Assembly (NCBI GenBank): GCA_016708905.1
Contig: JADJEV010000004.1
Location: forward strand, 248,001-312,000
DNA from: Candidatus Methylophosphatis roskildensis
Lineage (GTDB): Bacteria; Pseudomonadota; Gammaproteobacteria; Burkholderiales; Rhodocyclaceae
DNA: 64,000 nucleotides
Direction: 5' to 3'
The notes beneath the pieces were generated by a model. It saw nothing but the letters and a program-made list of their open reading frames with translations, searched no databases and was not told the DNA's origin. Made by a program: the position numbers and the translations under genes. This document shows, in pieces, positions 26,499 to 37,881 of the stretch. Position 1 is the stretch's first letter. The number at the start of each line of letters is the position of its first letter.

Positions 26499-27701
26499 AT
26501 GGATCAGATCAAGACGTCCGCCGATGTGTTGTTCGTTCTGCTGGGTGCCATCATGGTGCTCGCGATGCACGGCGGATTCGCCTTCCTCGAACTCGGCACG
26601 GTGCGCCGGAAGAACCAGGTCAATGCGCTGGTCAAGATCCTGGTCGATTTCTCGGTATCGACGCTGGCCTATTTCTTCATCGGCTACGGCATTGCCTATG
26701 GCGCGAGCTTTCTGGTCGGCGCCGAGCACCTGGTCGAGAAATCCGGCTATGAACTGGTCAAGTTCTTTTTTCTGCTGACCTTCGCTGCGGCCATTCCGGC
26801 CATCGTCTCGGGCGGCATCGCCGAGCGGGCGCGCTTCAATCCGCAACTCGCGGCCACTTTCTTCCTGGTCGGCTTCGCCTATCCGCTGTTCGAGGGCATC
26901 GCGTGGAACGACAGGTTCGGCATCCAGCCGTGGATCGAGGCCGCCTTCGGTGCCAAGTTCCACGACTTCGCCGGCTCGGTGGTGGTGCATGCCGTCGGCG
27001 GCTGGATCGGGCTGGTCGCCGTCATGCTGCTGGGCGCGCGGCGCGGCCGCTACAGCAAGGACGGCGGCATTTCGGCGCACCCGCCCTCGAGCATCCCGTT
27101 TCTCGCGCTCGGTGCGTGGATGCTGACGGTCGGCTGGTTCGGCTTCAACGTCATGAGCGCCCAGACGCTCGACAAGGTCAGTGGCCTGGTGGCGGTGAAT
27201 TCACTGATGGCGATGGCCGGCGGCACACTTGCCGCGACGATTGCCGGGCGCAACGACCCGGGCTTCGTGCATAACGGCCCGCTGGCCGGGCTGGTCGCGG
27301 TGTGCGCCGGTTCGGACGTCATGCACCCGGCCGGCGCCCTGCTCACCGGTGCGATCGCCGGCGCCCTGTTCGTGCAGATGTTCACCCTGACGCAGAACCG
27401 CTGGAAGATCGACGACGTGCTCGGCGTATGGCCGCTGCACGGCCTGTGCGGCGCCTGGGGCGGCCTTGCCGCCGGCATCTTCGGCGCCAAGGCCCTGGGC
27501 GGCCTCGGCGGGGTCAGCCTCGCCGCGCAGGCTGTCGGCACCGGGCTCGGCGTGCTGATCGCCGTCACCGCGGCGGCGCTCATCTACGGCACCCTGCGCG
27601 CCACGGTTGGCCTGCGGCTCGACGCGGAAGAAGAATTCCAGGGCGCTGACCTCAGCATCCACAACATATCGTCGACCGCCGAGCGCGAAACGCTGTGGTG
27701 A
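26499..27701 (+). CDS. amtB: Ammonium transporter, Amt/MEP family
   Basis: An inner membrane channel conducting ammonia/ammonium. It has 400 residues and about eleven helices (first: LFVLLGAIMVLAMHGGFAFL). The pore twin-histidine motifs are visible as VVVHAVGGWIG near residue 165 and WPLHGLCGAWGG near 310. There is no cleavable signal peptide, unlike many AmtB proteins. The C-terminal tail is short (EEEFQGADLSIHNISSTAER). No glnK is adjacent. ATG 26499 is preceded by GGAGA. Confidence 0.92.
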   Translation: MDQIKTSADVLFVLLGAIMVLAMHGGFAFLELGTVRRKNQVNALVKILVDFSVSTLAYFFIGYGIAYGASFLVGAEHLVEKSGYELVKFFFLLTFAAAIPAIVSGGIAERARFNPQLAATFFLVGFAYPLFEGIAWNDRFGIQPWIEAAFGAKFHDFAGSVVVHAVGGWIGLVAVMLLGARRGRYSKDGGISAHPPSSIPFLALGAWMLTVGWFGFNVMSAQTLDKVSGLVAVNSLMAMAGGTLAATIAGRNDPGFVHNGPLAGLVAVCAGSDVMHPAGALLTGAIAGALFVQMFTLTQNRWKIDDVLGVWPLHGLCGAWGGLAAGIFGAKALGGLGGVSLAAQAVGTGLGVLIAVTAAALIYGTLRATVGLRLDAEEEFQGADLSIHNISSTAERETLW

Positions 27702-27851
27702 TGGTGGATCTGCCGAAAGGAACCATGCCGAACCAGGGCAAAGCGAGAGAGGCGTTGTCGCCACCCGCGCCCGTCCGCTCAGGTTGAGCGTAAGCCGACG
27801 AGAAGGCGGTCGGCGTAGAATCGCGGTACTGGTAACGGTCGAGACGCTGAT

Positions 27852-28052
27852 ATGAGTGAACTTGAAAGGCTCGAAGAACGTGTTCAGAACCTTTCCCCCG
27901 AAGAGTTGAAGAAGTTCCGGGCATGGTTCGCAGAGTTCGATGCCATGTTGTGGGACGAGCAAATCGCTGCTGATTCCAAGGATGGGAAGCTTGACAAGCT
28001 CGTCTCGGAAGCGCTCGCTGAGCACAAGGCGGGCAAGAGCCGGCCACTTTGA
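27852..28052 (+). CDS. Small antitoxin-like protein
   Basis: A 66-residue, highly charged, helical protein (MSELERLEERVQNLSPEELK … FRAWFAEFDAMLWDEQ). It precedes and overlaps by four bases (TTGA) a RelE/ParE-like toxin gene, which suggests it is the cognate antitoxin. The family resembles short proteins that accompany plasmid-stabilisation toxins. No DNA-binding motif is evident. Confidence 0.65.
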   Translation: MSELERLEERVQNLSPEELKKFRAWFAEFDAMLWDEQIAADSKDGKLDKLVSEALAEHKAGKSRPL

Positions 28053-28309
28053 ATCAACACGCATCACCTCGCTTCTGGGCATTGTACGGTGCCCTTCCCG
28101 AAGAGGTGCGCTCACTCGCGGACAAGAACTACCTTCTCCTCAAGAGTGATCCGAAGCACCCATCTCTCCACTTCAAGCGCCTCGGGAAACTGTGGTCTGT
28201 GCGGGTCGGCGCTCATTACCGGGCTCTCGGTACTGAGATCGAAGACGGCATCCTATGGGTCTGGATCGGAACCCACGGTGAGTACGACAAAATCGTCGGC
28301 AACACTTGA
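28049..28309 (+). CDS. RelE/ParE-like toxin
   Basis: An 86-residue protein starting at TTG 28049, overlapping the antitoxin stop. The fold-defining segments HPSLHFKRLGKLWSVRVGAH, YRALGTE and ILWVWIGTHGEYDKIV match the RelE/ParE superfamily (basic residues in the beta sheet, GTHxEYDK near the end). Members either cleave ribosome-bound mRNA or poison gyrase; which applies here cannot be told. It is intact. Confidence 0.78.
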   Translation: MNQHASPRFWALYGALPEEVRSLADKNYLLLKSDPKHPSLHFKRLGKLWSVRVGAHYRALGTEIEDGILWVWIGTHGEYDKIVGNT

Positions 28310-28412
28310 TGTTTACTGCCAACGGACCGGTGCAAGCGTCCCTGCGCGCCGGTCGCAGCGGTCCGCTGAAGTCAGACCGTTACGCCTCCCATTCAGTCAC
28401 GATCCACGCACA

Positions 28413-29033
28413 ATGAACCCGACCAACCATTTCGACGAACGCGCGAAAACCTGGGACTCCGATCCGGTCAAGATAGCCCGCGCATTGGCCGTCGCCGACG
28501 GCATCCGCAGGAATGTGCCCTTGTCGCCCGCGACGCGGGCGCTCGAGTATGGGTGCGGCACAGGCTTGCTGAGTTTCGCGCTACTTCCTCATCTTGCGCA
28601 TATCACCCTGGCCGACAGCTCTCCTGGCATGCTGACGGTATTGAGCGACAAGCTTGCCGCTGCCCAGGTGACGAACATGCGGCCCATCGAGCTCGACCTG
28701 GTTACCGACCCGATTCCGCCGGAGCGGTATGAGCTGATCTACACCTTGATGACCGTTCATCACGTCGAGGACACCGACAAGTTGCTGCGCGACCTGTTTG
28801 CCTTGCTGACCCGTCCTGGCTATTTGTGTGTCGCGGACCTCGATGCCGAAGATGGATCGTTTCATGGCCCGGCGTTTCTTGGCCACAAGGGATTCGATCG
28901 AGAGGACATCGGTCGCAAAGCCAGAGACGCGGGGTTCCGCAAGGTCGACTTCACCACCGTCTTTCAGATGACCAAGCGCGACAGCCCGGGTCAGACCGAA
29001 TTTCCGCTCTTTCTCATGGTGGCCGAAAAGTGA
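28413..29033 (+). CDS. Class I SAM-dependent methyltransferase
   Basis: A 206-residue methyltransferase of unknown substrate. Motif I is ALEYGCGTGLLSFALLPHLA near residue 45, followed by the acidic end of strand 2 (ITLADSSPGM). Post-motif segments read YTLMTVHHVEDTDKLL and YLCVADLDAEDGSFH. It resembles UbiE-like small-molecule methyltransferases. ATG 28413 is preceded by no strong ribosome binding site. It is single, downstream of the RelE-like pair. Confidence 0.85.
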   Translation: MNPTNHFDERAKTWDSDPVKIARALAVADGIRRNVPLSPATRALEYGCGTGLLSFALLPHLAHITLADSSPGMLTVLSDKLAAAQVTNMRPIELDLVTDPIPPERYELIYTLMTVHHVEDTDKLLRDLFALLTRPGYLCVADLDAEDGSFHGPAFLGHKGFDREDIGRKARDAGFRKVDFTTVFQMTKRDSPGQTEFPLFLMVAEK

Positions 29034-29148
29034 GCCGGTGCCCGGTTCATGGCGTCCGCATTGCTGCACGCTGGCCTGAACGGTCGTCCTGAGCGACTAC
29101 CCGAAGCTGCGCGCCGGCCAACAGGCGATCGTCATGGTGTTGGAGCGC

Positions 29149-30321
29149 CTACGCTTCGGCGATCGCGGCATCGCGATAGTGGCGCTGCGCCTCGCTCTCG
29201 CGGCCGAGGCGTTCATGCAGCCGCGCCAGCTCGAGATGGGCGGCACGCAGCGGTTCGAGCGACAGCGCCGCTTCCAGGTAACTCTGCGCCTTGCCCCACA
29301 GCTCGTTCTGCAGGCAGAGCCGGCCGAGCATCAGCAGCAGGCGCGCATCGCGCGGTTGGCGCTTGAGCCAGGTTTCGGCGCGGCCGATGCGCGCCAGCAG
29401 GTCGCCGCCGCCGCACTCGCCATAGAGTTCGGCCATCGCCGAATCCCACTGCGTATCGAGCCAGCGTTCGAGCAGCTTCTGCGCGGTGTCCGGGTCGCCG
29501 GCGGCGCACAGCGCGCGCGCCGCAGCTTCCGCGACACGCCGGTCGCCCTGTTCGTCATCGGGCAAGCCGATCCAGTACCGGGCCAGCGCGACCCGGTCGT
29601 CCTGGCGGGCCTGCAGGTTGGCGAGATTGGCACGGCGCTTGATCGGCAGCGCCTCCTCGGCGGACAAGGCGCGGTGCTTCTCGAGCTGGCGCGCGAGACG
29701 CAGCATCTCGTCCGATTCGCCGCGCGCCTGCGCCACGCGCAGCGACAGGCGCAGCGCCGCGATGTGGCGCTGGCCGCTGGCGCGCAGCAGCTCGAGGCGC
29801 TCGCTCGCTTCATCGAACTGGCGCGCCTGCAGGGCGATGTCGACCTCGGTCATCAGCCGCGCGGTGCGGAATTCCGCGTCGTGTTCGCACGCACGGTCGA
29901 GCCACAGGCGTTTGCGCGGCTCGTCGCGCAGCGCCCCGGCGGCACGGGCCGCCAGCAGTGCCGTCAGTCCCGGCGAAGCGCCGCAATCGTAGGCAACCTG
30001 GGCGCGCTTGAGCGCCTGGCCGTGACGTCCCTCGAGCTGCAGGCGCGTGGCATTGACCAGCGCGTCGATTGCGCGCTCGTGCCGCTTGCGCGCGCGAAAC
30101 GCCGCCACGTGCGAGGGCATCGCCAGCGTCTGCGTCACCAGCCGCAGCAGTCCGTAAAGCGCGGCAAAACCGGCAACCAGCAGCACCACGAGAAAATTGA
30201 GCGACAGTTCGATCCGCCAGGGATTGGCGACGATCAGCACATAGCCGTCGTTATAGCGCGCGGCGACGGCGAGCCCCGCCGCAACCGCAAACAACACCAG
30301 CAGCCAGATCAGCGCACGCAC
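29149..30321 (-). CDS. hemY: HemY-type TPR membrane protein
   Basis: A 390-residue inner membrane protein with two N-terminal helices (ALIWLLVLFAVAAGLAVAAR and LNFLVVLLVAGFAALYGLLR) and a TPR-rich C-terminus (AYDCGASPGLTALLAARAAG; LAFLELARLHERLG-like repeats near the end). Family members accompany haem biosynthesis genes, probably as assembly or scaffold factors. The GTG start at 30321 is the last base of an inserted element; before insertion it would have overlapped the hemX stop as TAGTG. It is the last gene of hemCDXY. Confidence 0.88.
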   Translation of the reverse strand: MRALIWLLVLFAVAAGLAVAARYNDGYVLIVANPWRIELSLNFLVVLLVAGFAALYGLLRLVTQTLAMPSHVAAFRARKRHERAIDALVNATRLQLEGRHGQALKRAQVAYDCGASPGLTALLAARAAGALRDEPRKRLWLDRACEHDAEFRTARLMTEVDIALQARQFDEASERLELLRASGQRHIAALRLSLRVAQARGESDEMLRLARQLEKHRALSAEEALPIKRRANLANLQARQDDRVALARYWIGLPDDEQGDRRVAEAAARALCAAGDPDTAQKLLERWLDTQWDSAMAELYGECGGGDLLARIGRAETWLKRQPRDARLLLMLGRLCLQNELWGKAQSYLEAALSLEPLRAAHLELARLHERLGRESEAQRHYRDAAIAEA

Positions 30322-30574
30322 TAGCCCGGATACTTCACGAGTGTCGCGAGTGATCGCGCCGGTATCGGCCCGATCTGGCGCCGCGCTGGAGCGAGAAACG
30401 TAGCCGTAGCTACGTTTCGAGTGAAGCGCAAGCCAGGCGGGGCGAGACCAAGCGAGCGCCGCGACAGCCCGCGCCCGGGCGCCAATTCGGATTCGCAACT
30501 TCTGTTTCGGGATGGCGGCATTTGGGTCTCCGTCGGTCGTGACTAGCGGGCGGCTCGTGATGTATCCGGGCTAG
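30321..30574. mobile_element. MITE-like element between hemX and hemY
   Basis: The segment is bounded by CTAGCCCGGATAC (30321-30333) and its exact reverse complement GTATCCGGGCTAG (30562-30574). CTAG at both ends looks like a 4-bp target duplication, leaving a 246-bp element with 9-bp inverted ends. Deleting it restores CCCTAGTGCG on the minus strand, that is hemX stop TAG overlapping hemY start GTG. It encodes no protein. An internal 10-bp hairpin (GAAACGTAGC, 30395-30418) is present. 4-bp YTAR duplications are known for some IS5-group elements, but no transposase is in the window. Confidence 0.7.
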
Positions 30575-31680
30575 GGTTTCGCCTTGGTCGCCGGCTTGAT
30601 GGCACTGCGCTCGGAGGTACGTTCGGGGCCGACACGTGTAGCCGCCAGCGCGGAGGTGGTTTCGCTCAGCGCGGGCAGATCGAGCGTGATGCCCGAGCCG
30701 GACAACTGCCTGAGGGTTGCCAGCGAATTCTGCACGGCCTTCGCCCGCTGATCGAAGTGGCGCTCGATCCAGCCGTGCGCCTGTTGCACGTCGTCGGCGA
30801 AGGTCAGAGCATCGCGCTGCAGCAGGGCGAGCCGCGCGTTGAGCAGACGCAGCTTGAGGTTCTCGCGCAAGAAGAAAGCGTTCTCCGGTGCCAGCAGGGC
30901 CGGGTCCGGCCGGTCCAGCCGCGCCACGCGCACCAGCCCCTTGAGTTCCCGCCAGACGTCGCCGGCCAGGCCGCCGATCGTTGCCTGTGGCGTGGCCGGC
31001 GGCTCGGTGGCAGGTGCGGCGGCGCGCGGCTTTTCCTCGAACGCCAGCGGCAGCGCATCGACTACGCTGATCACGTTCTCCAGTTTGAGCGCCATGCCGG
31101 ACAGATCGGGTACCGCCACCGCCTTGAGCCGGTCGATGTCGCGTGCCAGTGCCTTGCGCAGCGGCAGGAACTGTGGCCGATCGGTTCGCGCCAGTTGCGC
31201 GTCGGCACTTTGCAGCGCGATCAGCGCACCCGGCACATTGCCGCCGAGCTGCAACTGCTGCGCGGCGATGTTGATCGCATGGTCGACTTCGGCCAGGACG
31301 CGCTCGTCGCGCGTGCGCGTGACTTCCTCGTACATCGATTCGAGCGCGGCCTGCTGGCCCTGTGACTGGTCGAGCCTGGATTCCAGCGCGCCGAGCTTGG
31401 CGTGCAGCGCCTCGACCGACTCCTGACTCTGGCGCGCGATGCCGCGGCTTTCCTTGGCCACGCTGTCGCCTTCCGCCAGCCGGTGCGCCAGTTCCTCGTA
31501 CAGGCCGGACAGGCGCGAGCGTGTTTCCAGCCATTGCCAACCGAGCAGCGCCAGCGCGATCAGCGCGACAATGACAGCCGGATGACGCCAGCCGGCCCCG
31601 CGGGCGCGCTCGCGCGGCGGACTCGCCGGGACCAGCAGCGCTCCGGCGGATGAATGGTCTTCCGATTGCGTGTCGCTCAT
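30571..31680 (-). CDS. hemX: HemX-type membrane protein, uroporphyrinogen III C-methyltransferase family
   Basis: A 369-residue protein with one N-terminal membrane helix (VIVALIALALLGWQWLETRS) and a long coiled-coil periplasmic part (ELAHRLAEGDSVAKESRGIA … LRKALARDIDRLKAVAVPDL). Despite the family name, such proteins lack the methylase domain; they are thought to help organise haem synthesis. It follows hemD by 37 bp and its TAG stop lies in the terminal repeat of the inserted element. Confidence 0.88.
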   Translation of the reverse strand: MSDTQSEDHSSAGALLVPASPPRERARGAGWRHPAVIVALIALALLGWQWLETRSRLSGLYEELAHRLAEGDSVAKESRGIARQSQESVEALHAKLGALESRLDQSQGQQAALESMYEEVTRTRDERVLAEVDHAINIAAQQLQLGGNVPGALIALQSADAQLARTDRPQFLPLRKALARDIDRLKAVAVPDLSGMALKLENVISVVDALPLAFEEKPRAAAPATEPPATPQATIGGLAGDVWRELKGLVRVARLDRPDPALLAPENAFFLRENLKLRLLNARLALLQRDALTFADDVQQAHGWIERHFDQRAKAVQNSLATLRQLSGSGITLDLPALSETTSALAATRVGPERTSERSAIKPATKAKP

Positions 31681-31717
31681 GTCGTCTGGTACTCGCCGTT
31701 ACCCATCGATGACTTTA

Positions 31718-32518
31718 TCATCGTTTGCCGAAGTGCGAGAGCAGCCCCGCCAGAAGCCCGGCATCGGCCGGCCCGGTCAGCACCACCTTGGGCGCGCCCA
31801 GTTCGCGGGCCCGTTCGGCGATGCGCGCGTGCGGCACGAACAAGGTGGTGCGCGCCAGCACCTCCGCCACATCCGCGCCCAGCATGCCGATCAGGTTGTC
31901 GACACCCTCGCTGCTGGTCAGGGTCACCGCATCAAGCCGGCAGGCGCGCGCCAGGTCGACCAGGTGCCCCGCATCGGCAGCCGGCCGGCTGCGGCGATAA
32001 CAAGTCACGGTCTCGACCGTCGCACCGCGTCGCACCAGCGTGTCGCCGAGCAGCTCGCGCCCGCCATCGCCACGGAAGATCACCACGCGCCGGCCGGCCA
32101 CTTTCGCGGTCGCGAGCGCTGGCAGCGCCAGCAGCGCTTCCGAATCGAATCGCCCTCGCGGTGCGATCACGCGCTCGATGCCATGACGGGCCAGCGCCGC
32201 TTCGCTCGATGTGCCGACGGTCACCGCCTGCAGATGCGCTGGCCAGGCGCGCTGGCGCAGCACGACGGCCAGCGCGTGCTCGACCGCATTGGGGCTGACG
32301 AAACAGGCGAAGTCGAATGCGTCGAGCCGCTGCGCAATGTCTTCCAGGGGTGCTACATCCGCCAGCGGCGAGATCTCGAGCAGTGGGAAGCGCACCGCCG
32401 TCCCGCCTTCGGCCTCGATCGCCGCCGCCAGCGCCGCGGACTGCGCCGCCGGGCGCGTGACGAGCACCGTGCGGCCGAGCAGCGCTGCGGCGATGGCGGG
32501 CGTGGCCGGTTGTGCCAA
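31718..32518 (-). CDS. hemD: Uroporphyrinogen-III synthase
   Basis: Cyclises hydroxymethylbilane to uroporphyrinogen III with inversion of ring D. It has 266 residues in two Rossmann-like halves. Visible family motifs: VLVTRPAAQSAALAAAIEAE at the start and FVSPNAVEHALAVV near residue 85. TLTSSEGVDNLIGML lies near 200. It starts with TTG at 32518, three bases after the hemC stop, so translation is coupled. Confidence 0.9.
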   Translation of the reverse strand: MAQPATPAIAAALLGRTVLVTRPAAQSAALAAAIEAEGGTAVRFPLLEISPLADVAPLEDIAQRLDAFDFACFVSPNAVEHALAVVLRQRAWPAHLQAVTVGTSSEAALARHGIERVIAPRGRFDSEALLALPALATAKVAGRRVVIFRGDGGRELLGDTLVRRGATVETVTCYRRSRPAADAGHLVDLARACRLDAVTLTSSEGVDNLIGMLGADVAEVLARTTLFVPHARIAERARELGAPKVVLTGPADAGLLAGLLSHFGKR

Positions 32519-32521
32519 TCT

Positions 32522-33457
32522 TCAGGCCTCGCTCAGCGCCGCGAGAATCTGTTCGGCGCCCTGCGCACGCAGATCGTCGGCCAGCGCGCGCCCGAGCGCT
32601 TCGGGTTCGGCCAGCGGACCACGATGCTCGGCGCGGACGATCCTGGTGCCGTCCGGCAGCGCGACGAAACCGCGCAGGCGCATCGAATCGCCCGAGACCT
32701 CGGCGTAGGCACCCAGCGGCACTTCGCAGGAACCGGCCAGCGCGCGCGCGGTTGCGCGCTCGGCGCGCACGCAGGCTTCCGTAGTCGGGTCGTTGAGGGG
32801 CGCGAGCCAGGCGGCGACTTCCGGCCGGTCGGCCAGCGCCTCGATGCCGAGCGCCCCCTGTCCGGCCGCCGGCAGCGATGCTTCGGCGGGAAGCATCGCG
32901 CGTATTCGCGCAGCGAGCCCCAGCCGGGTCAGCCCGGCAGCGGCAAGTATGATCGCATCGTAGTCGCCGGCGTCCAGCTTGCGCAGGCGCGTGTCGAGGT
33001 TGCCGCGCAGGCTGGCGACCGCCAGATACGGATACTGGGCGTGAATCTGCGCCTCGCGCCGCAGGCTCGAGGTGCCGACCACCGCGCCCGGCGGCAGCTC
33101 GTCGAGCGCGGCGTACTTGTTGGAGACGAACGCGTCGAGCGGCACGTCGCGCGCGGCGGTGGCGATCAGTGCCAAGCCCTGCGGCAATATCATCGGCACG
33201 TCCTTCATCGAATGCACGGCGATGTCGGCGCTGCGGTCGAGCAGGGCATTCTCGAGCTCCTTGACGAACAGGCCCTTGCCGCCGATCTTGGCGAGCGGCC
33301 GGTCGAGAATCTGGTCGCCGCGGGTGGTCATGCCGAGCAGTTCGACCCGGCAGGCCGGGTAGAGCGCCTCGATCCGCGCCTTGACGTGTTCGGCCTGCCA
33401 CAAAGCCAGACGGCTCTCGCGGGTGGCGATGACAATGCGGCTGGGCGCTGCGGTCAC
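32522..33457 (-). CDS. hemC: Porphobilinogen deaminase (hydroxymethylbilane synthase)
   Basis: Polymerises four porphobilinogen units into hydroxymethylbilane. It has 311 residues. IVIATRESRLALWQAEHVKA opens the protein; DIAVHSMKDVP holds the catalytic Asp. Cys in ALAGSCEVPLGAYA (near residue 240) carries the dipyrromethane cofactor. LPAAGQGALGIE is also conserved. It is the first gene of the minus-strand hemCDXY operon and is divergent from ppc. Confidence 0.96.
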   Translation of the reverse strand: MTAAPSRIVIATRESRLALWQAEHVKARIEALYPACRVELLGMTTRGDQILDRPLAKIGGKGLFVKELENALLDRSADIAVHSMKDVPMILPQGLALIATAARDVPLDAFVSNKYAALDELPPGAVVGTSSLRREAQIHAQYPYLAVASLRGNLDTRLRKLDAGDYDAIILAAAGLTRLGLAARIRAMLPAEASLPAAGQGALGIEALADRPEVAAWLAPLNDPTTEACVRAERATARALAGSCEVPLGAYAEVSGDSMRLRGFVALPDGTRIVRAEHRGPLAEPEALGRALADDLRAQGAEQILAALSEA

Positions 33458-33644
33458 GATTCGAATCTTTCTCCAGTGGCCCGGCGCGTGGCGCGGCGAT
33501 TGCTTGATGGCGCCTCGGGGCTCGCCCGACTATCCCGGGAAGGGCGACGATCTTAACATGGGCGCCCGAGCCCGATTGGCGTCCCCGGTCGGCCGATCCG
33601 GCGGCAAACAACGACTCGAAGCGGCAGCGCGATCTGGAGCAAAC

Positions 33645-36398
<2,754 letters not shown>

Positions 36399-36401
36399 TC
36401 T

Positions 36402-36481
36402 CGTAGGTTGGGCAGAGCGCAGCGAAGCCCAACGGTATCGTCCTCTGACGTTGGGCTTCGCTTCGCTCTGCCCAACCTACG
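36402..36481. repeat. Long inverted repeat after ppc
   Basis: Arms of 32 bases (36402-36433 and 36450-36481) pair with one mismatch; the words are CGTAGGTTGGGCAGAGCG and TTGGGCTTCGCTTCGCTCTG. This palindromic word is widespread in proteobacterial genomes. It begins four bases after the ppc stop and may act as a terminator or stability element. Confidence 0.8.
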
Positions 36482-36500
36482 GCGGCTGCGCAACGGCGGC

Positions 36501-36600
36501 TAGTCCATGCGGTACATTGTCTGGAAGCCGCATGGATAGGCGATCTTCGGGCAGGCACCGCCACGAGCGCCATTCCATGCGGACCTTCGGCCATACGTTT
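36501..36600. repeat. Dispersed CATGCGG/GCATGG repeat family, copy C
   Basis: Contains TAGTCCATGCGG, GCCGCATGGATAGGCGATC followed by TTCGGGCAGG, and GAGCGCCATTCCATGCGG. It lies between the ppc inverted repeat and the GNAT gene. Confidence 0.7.
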
Positions 36601-36641
36601 TCCGCCGTACAATCCGCACTCGATCAATTGACGGAGAATCC

Positions 36642-37121
36642 ATGCCAAGCATCGTCGCGGCGGACTTCGACAACCCCGTCCACGCCGCTGCCATCGTCGC
36701 CCTGCTCGATGAATACGCATCGGGGCCGACCGGCGGCAACCGGCCGCTGTCGCCCTTTGCGCGGAACGAGCTGGCGAGTCAGTTGCGAGCCCGGCCGACC
36801 ATCCATGTGTTGCTCGCTGTCGCCGACGAGCGGGCAGTCGGGCTGGCAATCTGCATCGAGGGCTTTTCGACTTTCGCCTGCAAGCCGCTGCTCAACATCC
36901 ACGATCTCGCGGTGACCCAGGATTTCCGCGGCCGGGGCATCGGCCGGATGCTGCTGGAGGAAGCCGAGGCCCGCGCGCGCGAACTCGGCTGCTGCAAGCT
37001 GACGCTGGAAGTGCTCGGCGGCAACGACAACGCCCAACGCCTGTACCGATCGTGCGGCTATGCACCTTACGAACTCGATCCGGCAGTCGGCAAGGCGATG
37101 CTCTGGCAGCGTGTGCTGTGA
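36642..37121 (+). CDS. GNAT-family N-acetyltransferase
   Basis: A 159-residue acetyl-CoA-dependent transferase. The pyrophosphate-binding loop is VTQDFRGRGIGRMLLEEAEA (R-G-x-G-I-G) near residue 95, and the C-terminal part NDNAQRLYRSCGYAPYELDP is the standard GNAT motif B. The substrate is unknown. It is followed 33 bp later by a methyltransferase on the same strand. Confidence 0.88.
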   Translation: MPSIVAADFDNPVHAAAIVALLDEYASGPTGGNRPLSPFARNELASQLRARPTIHVLLAVADERAVGLAICIEGFSTFACKPLLNIHDLAVTQDFRGRGIGRMLLEEAEARARELGCCKLTLEVLGGNDNAQRLYRSCGYAPYELDPAVGKAMLWQRVL

Positions 37122-37154
37122 TCTGCGGGACCTGATCACTGCGATGACTTTCGG

Positions 37155-37778
37155 ATGAGCGGATCGCCGCCCAAACCGGCTTCGCAGAACCCGGCACTGC
37201 CCGATTTCTGGGACCAGCGCTTTCGCGACGGGGTCACGCCGTGGGATGCCGGCGGGGTACCGCGCGACCTGCAGGATTTCGCTGCCGCGCAGGCGGTGGT
37301 GGCGGCGGGCGTGCCGCGCGTGCTGCTGCCCGGCTGCGGCAGCGCGTGGGAAGCGCGCTTCCTGTGCGAGCGCGGTTGGGACGTGCTGGCGCTGGACTTC
37401 AGCGAAGCGGCGCTCGCTGCCGCGATGCAGCTCGTCGGGCCGTGGCGCGATCGGCTGATGATGGCGGACTTCTTCAGCTTTGCCGCGCAGGCGCCGTTCG
37501 ACATCATCTACGAGCGCGCCTTTCTCTGCGCGCTGCCGCGCCGTCTGTGGCCTGACTACGCGGCGCGCTGCGCCGAGCTGCTGCGACCCGGCGGCCAGCT
37601 CACAGGCTTTTTCTTCTTCGGCAGCGAGCCGAAGGGCCCGCCCTTCATGATCGAACCTGCTGCGCTCGAGGCGCTGCTCGCGTCACACTTCGAACTTGTC
37701 GAGGATCGGCCGGTGGACGATTCACTGCCGGTGTTTCGCGCCAGGGAGCGCTGGCAGATCTGGCGCAAGCGCGGGTGA
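37155..37778 (+). CDS. Thiopurine S-methyltransferase-family methyltransferase
   Basis: A 207-residue SAM-dependent enzyme. It opens with FWDQRFRDGVTPWDAGGVPR, the TPMT-type start, followed by motif I VLLPGCGSAWEARFLCERGW near residue 55. YERAFLCALPRRLWPDYAAR near 115 is also typical. Bacterial members methylate thiols, selenium or tellurium compounds; the substrate here is unknown. It probably forms a small operon with the GNAT gene. Confidence 0.85.
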   Translation: MSGSPPKPASQNPALPDFWDQRFRDGVTPWDAGGVPRDLQDFAAAQAVVAAGVPRVLLPGCGSAWEARFLCERGWDVLALDFSEAALAAAMQLVGPWRDRLMMADFFSFAAQAPFDIIYERAFLCALPRRLWPDYAARCAELLRPGGQLTGFFFFGSEPKGPPFMIEPAALEALLASHFELVEDRPVDDSLPVFRARERWQIWRKRG

Positions 37779-37881
37779 AGCGCCGGGCGCAGCCAGGCTC
37801 GGCCATCATCTGCAGTCGTGCAAGATCGCCGGGCGATAGAATCGTGCCCAACGCCAACCCGGAATAGCGCGTCCGACATCG

